The notes beneath the pieces were generated by a model, which searched no databases, was not told the DNA's origin, and was given only the letters and a program-made list of their open reading frames with translations. A program made the position numbers and the translations under genes. A stretch of 64,000 bases of DNA from Diplosphaera chodatii (taxonomy: Eukaryota; Chlorophyta; Trebouxiophyceae; Prasiolales; Stichococcaceae): NCBI GenBank assembly GCA_032358165.1, contig JAALGY010000032.1, positions 2,418,001 through 2,482,000 on the forward strand, read 5' to 3'. Every line of letters begins with the position of its first letter. The first letter of the stretch is position 1. Positions 48,342 to 59,417 of the stretch are shown piece by piece.

Positions 48342-51300
48342 TTACACTCGGCTGATATCCCGCCCGAATATCTTGGTGCGGACCTGCAACGAGTAACGCA
48401 CTTGTCTGTGCTGCCTGGAGGCCCAGCAGCACTCGCCAACAAGCAGCAGTCAAGTGGCACCCAGTTACCACATACTCAGAGAACTCACCCAGTCCAGGCT
48501 GACAAGACACAAGTTCCGGAAGGAAAACTGCGAGTACGTCTCAAATCCCTGCACCAAAGCAGTGTTGCTGATTTGATCAACGTGGTTAGTCCATACACTA
48601 TGCAGTGGCAAACACAACTGACACAATGAACACGGAGATATCTCGCCTTCCATGCAATGCCAGCGAACAGTCCCGATATTGGGCCTATCCCAGGAACGTC
48701 CATGACAGCCCGATCGCGGCCTGTACCAGACAAGGTGAAGACGTAAAGGAATTTTGCATGTCACACGAAACGCATGTGTTACCGTACCATGATCAGCAGC
48801 ACAAAGCGATGACCTGGCAGCAGCTGCTGCTGTGCATACAGATGCGCACCAACATAGGCGAGAGAGCCTTTGTGGTTGTACTTGAAGGGCGCGATGCCCT
48901 CCGGCACCTTGCCGGGCGCGATGCCGGCACTGACCAGCTTCGCCAGGTACTGCCCCTGCTGCTTGGCCACCTGCACAGCGCAGCATGCAATGCCCTCACC
49001 AGGGCCGCATGCCCGGCGGCGGCCAACATGCCTGTTTGCAGACTCCTCAGCTGGCGGACGCACCTGGGCAGTGGCGGGCAGGGCGCGCAGACCCTGGACA
49101 AATAAAAAAATGTGACTATTTTTAAAGATAAAAATTATGCCTATTGGAGTCCCTAAAGTTCCATTTCGTTTACCTGGTCGATCTTCTCCAGCAGGGCCTC
49201 AAAGTCCTGCGCCATGTCAGCTGTATATTCAAACCAGGCATGCAGTTTCACCAGAAGACCAGTGTGAGGAATCACTGGGTACGCTGCTCAGCAAGCAGTG
49301 CATTGTGTTGTCAGCTGCAAAGCACACACCTCCTTTGTGACCTCTGTCTCTGGCGTGAAGTCTGTCATGGGAGAGCCCGGCGGTCCCTGCTTGTTGGCTG
49401 CCTTCCGCAGCATCTCGCCCACCATGCCGCCCCACCGCTTGGTGCCCCCAAACCTCCTGCAGCACCAGCGACCGCACGACGTCAGCACATGCACGCTTGC
49501 GTTGCCAACAAAATCATTGCACAATAGCCACACTGCGGAAACAGAAATTTACTCACTCGTCAAGGAACGAAGCGTGCTCAGCCAGCTGAGGAAACTCTGC
49601 AGACGCCTCTCGCAACACGTCGGCCAGCTCCTTGACCTGTGCCAAGTGCACATATGACATCAGCTCAGACGCCTCGGCACAAACCCAGAGGATGGTACGC
49701 AACGCTCACGAAACAATACCTGGAGCTTGCCATCGCCATTGGTGTCTGCCTTGTCGAACAGCTCGGATGCCTTGTCCAATGATTTGAGCTGCAAGGTTGG
49801 CAGGGAGTCTGTTTGACTGAAGCGCACTGTGCCGACGTGCACGCTGACAGCCCTGACACAACCTGTCAGAAAAAAAAGCGTTCTGGTGATTCGCCAGGTG
49901 CACCTGCTCAACAGTGGCACCGTCACCGATGGCAATGATGGTGCCGTTGCTGCCGACGGCGCGCAGGTAGGGGTCTGTCACAATCGACCGGAAGTGCGTC
50001 TGTGTGCCCTCCGGCATGCTCTTCTGCAACTGCAGCCCGAAAAGCCAAAGTTGTCGACTCTGCTCTACCATCCACGGTCCACACATGCTGCTGCACTCAC
50101 GTCGTACATGATGCAAAGATCATCAACACTTGAGCACCTGCTTCAGGAGGGGATGCATGGCCACGCCGGTCGACCAGACGCAGGCGCCAAAGGGGATTGT
50201 GTACTCCTCCTTTGTCCGACTGAGACATGCGTGCAGATGATCGCGATGAGAATGAGACATCGCAAAGGATATCAGTATGCGAGTGAAACTCACGCAACAG
50301 AAATCAGATTGCATGACATCATGCGTGGCGCGCACTTGTTGAGCACTGTAACCTGCTCCTTATCAACAGCCGCAACCCTAGAATTGAACACCAGGTTGAT
50401 GCCTTCCCTGCAGGGCATGACATCGCATGTCATGCCATCCTCTGCATGCATGCCATCCTCATCTTCATGTCGAAGGGTGCAACACGATGGCGGTATGTGT
50501 GCAGGCAAGGCCGAGCCGCAAGTCCACAGATCCGGACCCTTACCGCTGGAACTCTTTCTGGGTGTAGTTGCTGATCTGGCGGTCGTACATGCTGAGCACA
50601 TGGTCCTGCAGCTCGATGACGCGGATGTTGACGTCCCGCATCAGGCCCTCGTACACCTGCCGCAGGTCGTCCTGTGAGCCGTGACACGCGCACCGTGAGC
50701 GCCAGCAGCGTGACACAGTGAACCCCAGGCGACCTGGGGCGACATGCACCATGCGCACGGCCTCCGGTGCGTGACCCGAGCGCGCGCAGCGGGCGCACCC
50801 GGATCATGTCGTGCAGCTCCGCCGCCACCTCCACGCCCGTGGGGCCGCCGCCCACGATGACGAAGCTCAGCAACTTCTTCCGCTCCTGCTCAGATTTGAT
50901 ATATGTGTCAACCAGCCACTGGGGCCATAACAGAACCCAAATGCATCCTCGAAGTCCTGCATCGACATGCTGACACTCGATGTCAGGGGTTTCATGATTG
51001 AAACCAGGAAGCAGGAAGCACCTCCGGCGGTGTGTGTGGCAGCGCGGCGCGCTCGAAGCACTCCGAGACCTGCCGCCGCAATGCTGTAGCGTCGCGTATC
51101 CCCCGGAACGACAGCGTGTGCTCCTTCACACCCTTGATGCCGAAGGTGTTGTTCACGGAGCCCACCGCCACCACCAGCATATCGTACGGCACCTGCCGAC
51201 CATGGACACCCTCTGCACTCTGTGTTTGGCCTTGCAAGCATGCTGTGTCACAAGCTGGCAGTATGCCGCTCGCTGTGGAGAGTGCAAAAACCCCACCTTG

Positions 51301-52169
51301 AAGCATGCCTCTGGGAAGCCCACGTCCCGCGGGAAGCATGCCACTACGGCCTGCTCGCCAAGACACGCTTGCGCTGGGGTCTAGAGGTACCAGCCCGCCA
51401 CTGGCTTATGCAGCAAGATGCAAAGCACGCCAGCAGCAGCCCGCTGCAGGTTCAGAAGCGCACTTTCTCGTCGGGCAGGATGGTCTCCACCGAGGCCTCG
51501 AAGTAGTTGCCCTTGCCGCGCATGGTGCGCCGCACGGGCTCCACGATGGAGCGCTCCTCGATCGTGCCGGTCGCCACCGCGGGCAGCAGGGGCGTGTAGC
51601 TGCAGCACACGCCAGGTACAGTGCTTGGCAGCAGCGCACGCGAGCACACGCACGATGCATGGCAGTGTGCACCAACATGCTGCCCCAGTCTTGGCGGTGA
51701 TGCAATGCTCCGCGACTCACAGGAAGTAGTTGCGCGGGCTGATGAGCGTCACATCATACCGCTGCAGCACATGATCACCAGCCAAGAGTGAGGGCCTCTG
51801 TTTCGCTGCTTTTTGGCAGACCAGACACACTTCACATCACGACGTTTAAGCTTGTGCGTGTCACCAAGCAAGGGTGCCTTAAGCCCAGCTCAGGGCCCTG
51901 CACCTGTGCATCGTCCTTCCGCATGGCCTTAATGAACGACATAGCCCCCCAGCCACTGCCTACTAAAACCACGCGGATGCGTTTCGTCTTGCGGTCCGGC
52001 GCATCGGCACCTGCATGATTTCAGTGACTATCTATGTCGGTTGTCGGCAGGTGTGCTGCAGGACCCCGCAACCGAAGTTGCATGCCACCACCGTCAGCCC
52101 ACCTGTGTACGTGGGCCACTCGTCCGGCTTGGCTGCCTCCATCCTGTCGATGTCCTCCTGCATTGCCAT
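48342..52169 (-). CDS. Type II NAD(P)H:quinone dehydrogenase with EF-hand (NDB type)
   Basis: Non-proton-pumping FAD enzyme that passes electrons from NAD(P)H to quinone; EF-hand forms in plants face the cytosol and respond to calcium. ATG 52169 MAMQEDIDRMEAAK joins KRIRVVLVGSGWGAMSFIKAM (FAD GxGxxG), YDVTLISPRNYFL (about 51765), YTPLLPAVATGTIEERSIVEPVR, YDMLVVAVGSVNNTFGIKGVKEH, then LSFVIVGGGPTGVEVAAELHD (NADH site, about 50870). The EF-hand loop DTNGDGKLQ|VKE is split by an intron between 49720 and 49636. Then come RFGGTKRWGGMVGEMLRKA, the 11-codon exon 49206-49174 (DFEALLEKIDQ), the 10-codon exon 49093-49064 (GLRALPATAQ), APFKYNHKGSLAYVG, AVMDVPGIGPISGLFAGIAW, FSFRNLCLVSLDW and TKIFGRDISRV, ending at 48342-48344. 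The predicted N terminus lacks an obvious mitochondrial presequence. Confidence 0.92.
49094..49173 (-). other. 80-nt intron made of chloroplast clpP-like DNA (NUPT)
   Basis: On the minus strand the intron runs GTAAAC ... GTCCAG and splits a 63-nt coding stretch into 33- and 30-nt exons; splicing restores EKIDQ/GLRALPATAQ in phase 0. On the plus strand the same bases are an AT-rich leader followed by ATG at 49137 and 12-14 codons reading MPIGVPKVPFRLPG, the invariant start of plastid-encoded ClpP. Base composition is sharply more AT-rich than either side. CCTGG occurs at both borders (49093-49097 and 49173-49177), so on the gene strand both splice sites sit in CCAG|G. Family match of the peptide is from established knowledge of clpP; the origin as a plastid insertion is inference. 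Confidence 0.8.
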
Positions 52170-52990
52170 AGCAAACAGAATCCACAGCCTTGCAGCAGCA
52201 CTACAGTGCTGGAACCCTCATACCAGGTGCCCAAGGTGTGACGTCAACGAAGGTCGCTTACGGAGGCGGGCACTCCTCAGAAGGAACAATGCAGCCTCAA
52301 GAACGTCTCACACCCGCTAGCATGCTGATTGATCCAACACACATGAGGTGCACCTGGTCGTGATGAGGTTTAGGGATCCTGATGTTTCTTTGCTGAGGAG
52401 TGCAAAAAATCTCTAGCAGCACTGTGCATCGATGCATTATCGGTTGTGGATTGAAGGCCTTGCCTTGAGGGGAGGTGGTGGCTTCTCCGTTGATATCACT
52501 GCCATGGTGATGGTCATCAGTCGCTTCGGCCTGTGGAATCTGGTCCTGAGCAGTGACGACCTGACACGAGCATTGTCAAAGACGGCAGATGAGCGGTTCT
52601 TACAACACAATGCACTGTCACCGACAGAACATGGCCTGCCGGTGAGCTGCATCATACTTGGCAGCAACACAGCTGCAGCGCCGAGTGCGCATCAGCCGTC
52701 AAAAGCACCACGCGCGGGCATGCTACCCCTCAAACGCGCAATGGATAGTCGACAAATGCGTGTTATTTGGATCGGAGCTGCTCTGCAACAGGGTTGCACA
52801 CGACAACCGCAGCAGCTAAATCAGGTCAAGACTTGGGGTTGATGATGTTATAATCGTCCCGGCCAAAGACAGCACCACATGTGGTGCATTCCACACAGTT
52901 CACCGGTCCCACTCGACTAAATCGACCGCGCTGAACCGCGTGGCGCGTCGCGCTAGCGTCTCAGCGGGCTAGAAACGCTCAAACGCTTTG

Positions 52991-53010
52991 TTTAGGGGTT
53001 AGGGTTTAGG
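52991..53010 (+). repeat. Short interstitial telomere-like TTTAGGG run
   Basis: TTTAGGGG-TTAGGG-TTTAGG, about three imperfect units of the plant/green-algal telomere repeat TTTAGGG. Too short for a telomere; it could be a repaired break or a telo-box promoter element. Confidence 0.6.
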
Positions 53011-53036
53011 CGTTATGTAATTGTTGCCAACGCGTT

Positions 53037-53062
53037 TTAATAGTATAGTACTTTACTATTAA
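53037..53062. repeat. 26-bp AT-rich near-palindrome
   Basis: Left half TTAATAGTATAGT and right half ACTTTACTATTAA are reverse complements except for one base; the outer 9-bp arms TTAATAGTA/TACTATTAA are perfect. It lies 27 bp from the telomere-like run in otherwise GC-rich sequence. Confidence 0.65.
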
Positions 53063-54375
53063 TAGAGGCTTTGCCATCGTGGTGGAACTGCCGAATGATG
53101 TTTAACAAAACCAGGTAGTTCGGGACGGACGCCGCATCTCAGCCGCTGCGCCGAGCACATGAGCTACCTAAGCATGTAACGGTATGTTTTAGGCTGCGAA
53201 CGGCAGGACCGGCTCGCTACCGTTGCGGGTTGCTCGCGTGTCTGACAGCTTGGAAGCCGTTGGAAGCCACAGCGCGTTCTGCAGCCACTCTAAAGCTAGA
53301 AAAACAACACTGTGCGTCCCGCCAACAGGGGACCGCCTGCGCTTGCGATGTGCCGCACTACTGACCGTAACAGGCCCCCAGGGCCTCAGGTCAGCACTAC
53401 AGACCGCGGCTACGCCTCGCTGGCAGCCAGCCGAGGAGACATCGCGGGTTTCGTGACGAGGTTGCCACTCGTCCTTTGCCGTCTGCCCAACGACAGCAGC
53501 CGTGCGCGAGGCTGTAACCACGCGCATATTGTCATATCAACGTACAAAGGCGCACACTGTAGCGCGTTGCATGTTCCGAAATCGTTTCAGGCGTTTGGTG
53601 TCGGGCCTTTCAACCCATTGGCAGCTGCCTGCCCTGTAGCACCTGGGATCTAGTGCAGTGGTTGCTCGCCTTTGCCGTTCAGTGCAGTGCAGTACAGAAC
53701 CATCCATCCTGTGCCACAACCCTCACAAGGCTGCACCAAAAAGTCGGCTCACGCTTGCCGTGCGACGTGCATTTGCCCCTGCAGCACCTGGCGTGAGAAG
53801 GCCTGCCCAACTGCAGTGAGCGGTGCAGCTCGTCCTGAGCTCCTGACTGCACTGCAGCTCGCCACCCACCCTGTACCACTGCTATTCATGATCTAAACGC
53901 GTTGGCTCACGCTCGCTAGCGACGTGCCATTGTTATTCTACTATTCCCCTCGGAGTGTTGACCTTCAATAGGAGCCCCGCACAACAACTTGGACGGTGCT
54001 GCGTTTCACTGCAGGGCGAGCATGCTGGGATCTCAGCACGCACGTGATGCGCAGCATGCTGCCAACCCAGCATCGCCCATCTTTGTAGGTTGCACCTGTT
54101 GCACCTTGAGACTTCTGTGCTGATGGTGGGTGACCCACTCCGATGCGGCTTGGAAATACGGGGATATTGACAATTGGTCCCGTTACTAATGTTGCCACTT
54201 GCCTTGGCATGCAGTCTGGAGCAGGCATGGAAAGCTTGCACACAGCAAGAGTTTGCACCCTCCGTGCAGTGCTGTGCTGCTCATCCAGCATGAATGATAC
54301 GGTACAGCTGCCAGTCAGGGGGTGACAAGCATGCTTGTCGCTTTGCGTGTCTGCTGAAAAGACCAGCCAGGCAGC

Positions 54376-57300
54376 ATGGCAGCCAGGGAATGGAGCAGAG
54401 TGATAGCGCATGTTGACTTGGATGGCTTTTACGCACAAGTGGAAGTCAAACTGCACCCAGATCTCAAGTACGGCAAGCAATGACGCGCTTTGCCACAATT
54501 TCTGCTGTGATGCACATTGCCATGTGTGCATGCTTTGCTCATGTGAGATGTACGTCACTGGCTGCTTAGGGGCAAGCCATTGGGCGTGGCGCAGTACAAC
54601 CCATTCGGAGACCTGGCCACCCGCCGTCCTGACGAGAACCGTCACATGAACAATTCCAATGGCTCGCTGATTGCCGTCAGCTACGAGGCCAGGGCCTTCG
54701 GAGTCAAGAGGTGAGCTGAGACTTGCCTCCCATCCCTGCCGTGTGCGTGTAAGGATGTGGTCGTCATGACGCACTGTCGTGCCGGTTGCATCAGGAACAT
54801 GCGGGGTGACGAGGCGCGCAAATTGTGCCCAGAGCTGCAAATTGTGCAGGTTCCCACCGCCCATGGCAAAGCAGATCTCACAGCATATCGTGCGGCTGGC
54901 AAGGAAGTGCGTTTCAATCGTTGAACGTATATGCGCCAGCTGCCACTTATGAAACATCATATCTTCCTGCTTGCAATGCAATGCAGTGTGAGGCATCGTT
55001 CCTGTTGCGCCAGGTCATGGACGTTTTGGCAGAGGGGGGCGTCATCACCGAGCGCGCGTCCATTGACGAGTGCTACCTTGACGTCACAGATGTAGCGCAG
55101 CAGATGCTGCGGGGCGCGGGCGGGCAGCCGCCACTGCCGCCGCCACAGCAGCTGGCCCAGATCCATGTCTGTGGCGCGGTGAGGTTCTGCAGCTTAATCG
55201 CATTTGCAGCGGTCATGCATGTGTGACACACAACGTGTGTTGCAACTCAATCCCATGGCTAGAAAAATAGGTGAGGGTGGTCAGCAGGCAGTTTTTGCAT
55301 GAACAGGATGGTGATGATGCTGGGGCATGGTGGCAGCGGTCGGCAGAGGCGTGCGGCCCCAATGAGCAGGTGCTGGCGGCAGGCGCCACTGCTGTGGCAG
55401 CAGCGCGCGCCCGGGTGGAGGAGCGCATGGGGTACACGTGCTCTGCAGGCATCGCACCGACGAAGATCCTGGCAAAGCTGGCGTCTGGGCTGCACAAGCC
55501 ACGGCAGCAGACAGTGGTGGCATTTGCCGCCATACCAGGTGCCAGTCTGTTTCAGTGTGGTTTTGTACCACTTGCCTTCGCCACCACGCATGGTCCACAG
55601 TATGCAGGCACTTGCACCGAGCATTGAATGCTTTGTCACTCGTCTGGTGTGCAGGACTGCTGCAAGACCTGCCGATTGGGAAGCTTCGGCAGCTGGGTGG
55701 CAAGTTTGGGGACGAAGTGCAGCAGGCACTCAGCATATCCACAGTAGGTAAGCAGTAACGTCACAAGCCTTCTCGCCTGGACTGCGTCTGTCACAGTGTG
55801 CCTGCGGTGCAGCTGCAGGACTGCGATACGCTGTTGGTGTGTGCAGGGGAGCTGGCTGCCATGCCGCGGTCGCGGCTGGATGCAGTGGTCGGGGAGGAGA
55901 AGGTCAGTTGCCAGGCCGGTGTGCTGCATGTAGTCCATCGGCACAGCCCGGCTTTGTGTGCACTACACCGATGGAACGTGTGCAGGCGGAGTGGCTGGTG
56001 CGGCTTGCGCGGGGTCTGGATGATGAGGTGGTGAAGCCACGGCTGCTGCCTAAGTCTGTTGGCTGCAGCAAGACGTTCCGCGGCCGTTCAGCGCTCAAGA
56101 GTCTGAAGCTTGTCCATGAATGGCTGCTGTCCATTGGTACGCCTTCGAACACTGTACGGCAGCTGAGTAGAGCAAACTTTCAGCGACAGAGTTCACAGCC
56201 TGGAGGCTTTTGCACATATGGAAAGCTCTTGTCGTTGCATGCTGAAGCTGACGAGCTCAGTGCGGTGTGCAAATGCAGGTCGGGAGGTGGAGGAGCGACT
56301 GGCCGAGGACCGAGCTGCCAACGACCGTATGCCACAAACCCTCACGCTCGGATTCACATCATCAGGTCTGCGGCAGTTGCACTGCGGCTCGCTGACATGC
56401 AGCTCACTCTCGTGCACACGCTGCCGATCAGGACGGGGCATGGCCTCTGCTGGCCGCGTCACAGCACCCCAATGGGCCACCTGGTGTGCTGCAGATTGGC
56501 AGGGCCGGGAGAACACGGATTGCTTCACACGCTCCTGCCCGCTGCGCAAGCCCAAGGCGGAGGCCATTGCGGAGGACGCGCTGGGCCTGGTGCGCCGGTG
56601 GGCGGGCGAGCAGCAGCGCGGGTGGGGCATCTACAGCCTGGGCCTGTCCACCAGCAACTTCGTGGCCGCACCCACCGGCTCCTCGACCCTGCACAGGTGC
56701 GGCCTGCCCGCCATTTGCGCGCTGAGGGGCAGGCGCAGCCGCTCCTTGCCTGGTGCAGCAGCTAGACCCTTGTGCAGCGGGCAAATGGATATTGATACAC
56801 GTCATCAATACAGATGTATCGTGAGGGGATGTGCTATGCATTGTGCAGGTTCATGCAGCCAAAGGCTGCGGCGGCAGACAGTGTTGTGTCTTCGCCTGTG
56901 AAAACCACCAGTGGGCCCCGCTTCCAACTGGCGCCCAGCCCGCCGCAGCAAAAGCTGCACGCACATAAGCAGGGTAGCTCGCAGCGCATAGGACATGCCC
57001 GCCGGCGGCCTCGCAGCCTTTTCGCTGGTGATGCTGCGGAGGCGGTCGCTGCACATGGTGCACAGTCAGAGGGCGCTGCCAGCTTGTCTGTGCAGCCACC
57101 AGCCTTGGATGCAGATCCCATCGCCCTGTGGGGCACACGCCTGCACAGCAGCCCACAGCGCGACATGCCGCCAGGGCATGCTGCAGCGCCACAGTCGGAT
57201 GGCCCCTCAGCGGCACAGGACATCCTTCAGACCACCAGCAACGGCGCCATCAACCCCGAGGGTTCTCACTTGTCTCGGCTGGGGCAAGCCCACAGCAGCG

Positions 57301-57818
57301 CAGCTGCAGCAGCGCCGGCAGATCCCTGCCCTGCAGCAGAGACCTCAGGCTGCCCTGAAGCAGAGACCTCTAGAGCACAGGTGCCAGAGCCAGCAGCAAT
57401 GGCGGCAGCAGAGGACCGGCTGCGAGATTCATCAGGCACTGCAGCAGCCGAGTCGCCCGCACGGAATGGTGGCTGGATGCCCAGCTCCATGGATCAGGTG
57501 GGCGGGAAGACGACGTTGTCATGCTTCATGCTGTTGATGCATATGCAGCATTCAGTGTCCGAGAAACGCCAAGCACTACTGGCGACTGCTTGTGGGCTGC
57601 AGGTGGATGCAGATGCACTGTCAGAGCTGCCGCTAGAGCTGCAGGCAGAGATCCGACATGCGCTCAGGCAGAGGGGTGGCGTGCCACCCCAGCAGAGGTC
57701 GCAGCGGATTGGAGCCTCACATGCAGCAACAGCACGCCCGAAACGGAATGCCAGTTTACTGTTTCAGCCAATTACCAAGCGGAGACAGAGTGACGCTGAT
57801 CCCAGTTCGGCCCACTGA
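54376..57818 (+). CDS. POLH: DNA polymerase eta (Y-family translesion polymerase)
   Basis: Inserts bases opposite UV photoproducts. ATG 54376 MAAREWSRVIAHVDLDGFYAQVE (first catalytic Asp). Exon 1 ends at 54467; exon 2 (54570-54710) GKPLGVAQYNPFGDLATRRPDE ... YEARAFGVKR; exon 3 (from 54795) NMRGDEARKLCPELQIVQVP. Then VMDVLAEGGVITERASIDECYLDVTD (about 55015), the catalytic ASIDE motif, GYTCSAGIAPTKILAKLASGLHKP (about 55430), LPIGKLRQLGGKFGDEV (HhH region), DEVVKPRLLPKSVGCSKTFRG, and the little-finger domain VEERLAEDRAANDRMPQTLTLGF. The long C-terminal region is Ala/Ser/Gln-rich and ends with DADALSELPLELQAEIRHAL (about 57606-57665), which fits a ubiquitin-binding motif (LPxxLQxE) as in plant Pol eta, and a basic KRRQ tail. 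I see no clear PIP box. The start fits the family: only a short leader before DLDGFYAQVE. Confidence 0.93.
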
Positions 57819-57933
57819 TCCCGGCGACTTTATGGCTTTACTGCTAAACAGCTGACAAGTACAAAACCACTGACGTGTACCATGCAAGAGGTTGCAACAC
57901 AAGCTGCACAAATCGATAAATAAAGACTGCAAG

Positions 57934-59091
57934 TCACAGCAGTGGTGGCGTGCGAGAGTAAGCCAGTGGCCCCGCAAAAATGTATATGCTGCCAAATACA
58001 AGCATTGTCGTGGTGATCCCAAGCAGTGCAATGTACACTGCGCAGTAAAAGAAAGCAGTAGTGAGGTTGTTGCCAGGAGTGTCTGAGGGTATGCTGATAC
58101 TTGCATGTCAGTCAGACATGCTTCCAGCAAAACAACCTGCAAATGCTGTCTGCCTCGTGCACTGAAAACGGCTCTGAACAAAGTTCATGAATCCGTCAAA
58201 CACAGGCGCCATAGCAACCGCGGCTGCAAAGCGAAGTGGCCGCACGAAGTTCTGAATGGTCCAGAATCCTGCAGTGCATCACAGCCTGCTTCTCCACTCA
58301 AAACGAGAGGGCTGCGACGAGACATGCGGTGAGGCCTCAGCAGGGTCCTCAGCATACCGGCATAATATGCCAGGAATGCTTTCCACTGGCCCGGCATCAG
58401 CGGCGAGAGACCTCTTTGCTTCACAAAATATATCCAGGATACTGCCATACCCCCGCCTGCGTGAAGCGACGAGCCCAACTGTTCGCACACGCCCTGGCAA
58501 TGCTTTAAGCAAGCGGCAAACTGCAGAGTGCGCCCAGCATGCAGAGACTCGGTTCCTCACCGTATGTTACATTGCTCACAAATCCGTACGAAAAGACAGC
58601 GCCAAGCCCCAGCCGCTTGAGCCGCTCGCGATCAAGCTTGTCGCCGCCAAAGAATCTTCGGATGCGCTGCAAGATGGTCTGCGGCTGGCTGCTGCCATCA
58701 TTATCTGCAGGCAGGACGCCTGGCAGACCTGTGAGAGGACTGCACGGTCCTCGTCAGTATCTGCCGCCACCGGCGAAAGCAGGTCATCAATCATCTGCGT
58801 ACTGCTTCGTGCACCATCAACAGCGGTGTCCATGTCACAACCTGGTGCGGTCTGCGGCTCGCTGGCAAGCGCGGTATCAGGAATGCGATCTGGATCTTCA
58901 GGCGTGCCGGCGCCCTGTGCAGTGAGAGCTCGACAGACATGCCGGTGCCTGGAGGTTGCCGCACACGGAAGCGGCTGCACTGCTGCTGGGCACCTTTCGG
59001 ATGTGATCAACATTATAGGCGGTGTGCAAAGCCGCGATGAAGCTGAGTAGCTGCTTGCTGGACAGCGCTGCGGCAGCGGCAGCGCTTGCAT
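57934..59091 (-). CDS. Chloroplast-type multi-pass membrane protein (DUF1279/FAM210-like)
   Basis: ATG taken at 59091 (MQALPLPQRCPASS), giving a Ser/Arg-rich, transit-peptide-like N terminus, but this start is uncertain. After an acidic stretch, exons join in phase: QTILQRIRRFFGGDKLDRERLK RLGLGAVFSYGFVSNVTYG (to about 58562), GGMAVSWIYFVKQRG with LMPGQWKAFLAYYAG (about 58468-58370), FWTIQNFVRPLRFAAAVAM with FDGFMNFV (about 58265 onward), and a last exon with the helix YIALLGITTTMLVFGSIYIF, ending at 57934. The GLGAVFSYGFVSN ... PGQWKAFLAYYAG ... FVRPLRF layout is that of plant plastid proteins of unknown function related to DUF1279/FAM210; I assign it from memory of that pattern. Tail-to-tail with Pol eta (115 bp) and divergent from CP29. 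Confidence 0.7.
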
Positions 59092-59417
59092 GATGCTGCA
59101 CAGCGCTTGCTTCTGATCTCGGCTCCAAAACCCTGCGTCTTTCGAGGCAGCGCGGAAGCTCACGCTCTTACAGCCTTGTCCGCGTTCACAAGCACAAACT
59201 GATATACTGCCGGAAGCTGTTGCTGTGCCCTTCGGTGTTAATGAATCAAACAAGATTTTCAAGTTCGCCCAACGCAATCGCAACCGACCTGAGAGTCCCA
59301 CCAGAAATAGCCAATCCCTGAAATCTGCCTTATCGCGACATACCGGCCTGCACACCGCCACTCCCCGCGCCTGCACGCACCCCCAGGCTGCTCGCTGCAC
59401 CAGGCAGAGGCGCCGCC
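59092..59417. promoter_or_regulatory. Shared divergent promoter, DUF1279-like gene / CP29
   Basis: 326 bp between two divergent start codons, both genes apparently encoding plastid proteins. About 85-105 bp before the CP29 ATG are a CCAAT box (59311-59315) and an I-box-like GATAAGG on the minus strand (CCTTATC, 59328-59334). CCAAT and GATA motifs close together are known in light-regulated plant Lhcb promoters; activity here is inference. Confidence 0.5.

Larger units (their letters stand above)
52170..54375. other. 2.2 kb divergent, gene-poor region between NDH-2 and Pol eta
   Basis: Must contain the NDH-2 and Pol eta promoters. It holds a 136-codon open frame at 52432-52842 without firm similarity, a telomere-like run and a near-palindrome (listed separately), and a stretch 53100-53950 whose frames on both strands look non-coding. 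No transposase or reverse-transcriptase motif was seen. Confidence 0.45.

Noticed and set aside
49137..49340. Open frame beginning MPIGVPKVPFRLPG taken as a working clpP gene
   Set aside because: Only about 14 codons match ClpP; the rest is antisense NDH-2 exon and intron. It is a fragment, not a gene.
52432..52842. 136-codon frame with a SRFGLWNLVLSSDDLTRAL segment, considered as a ferroportin-like fragment
   Set aside because: Only a few residues resemble the family; there are no further membrane helices and no supporting exons nearby.
53100..53950. Possible transposon remnant in the gap before Pol eta
   Set aside because: No transposase, reverse transcriptase, terminal repeats or target duplication could be recognised by eye.
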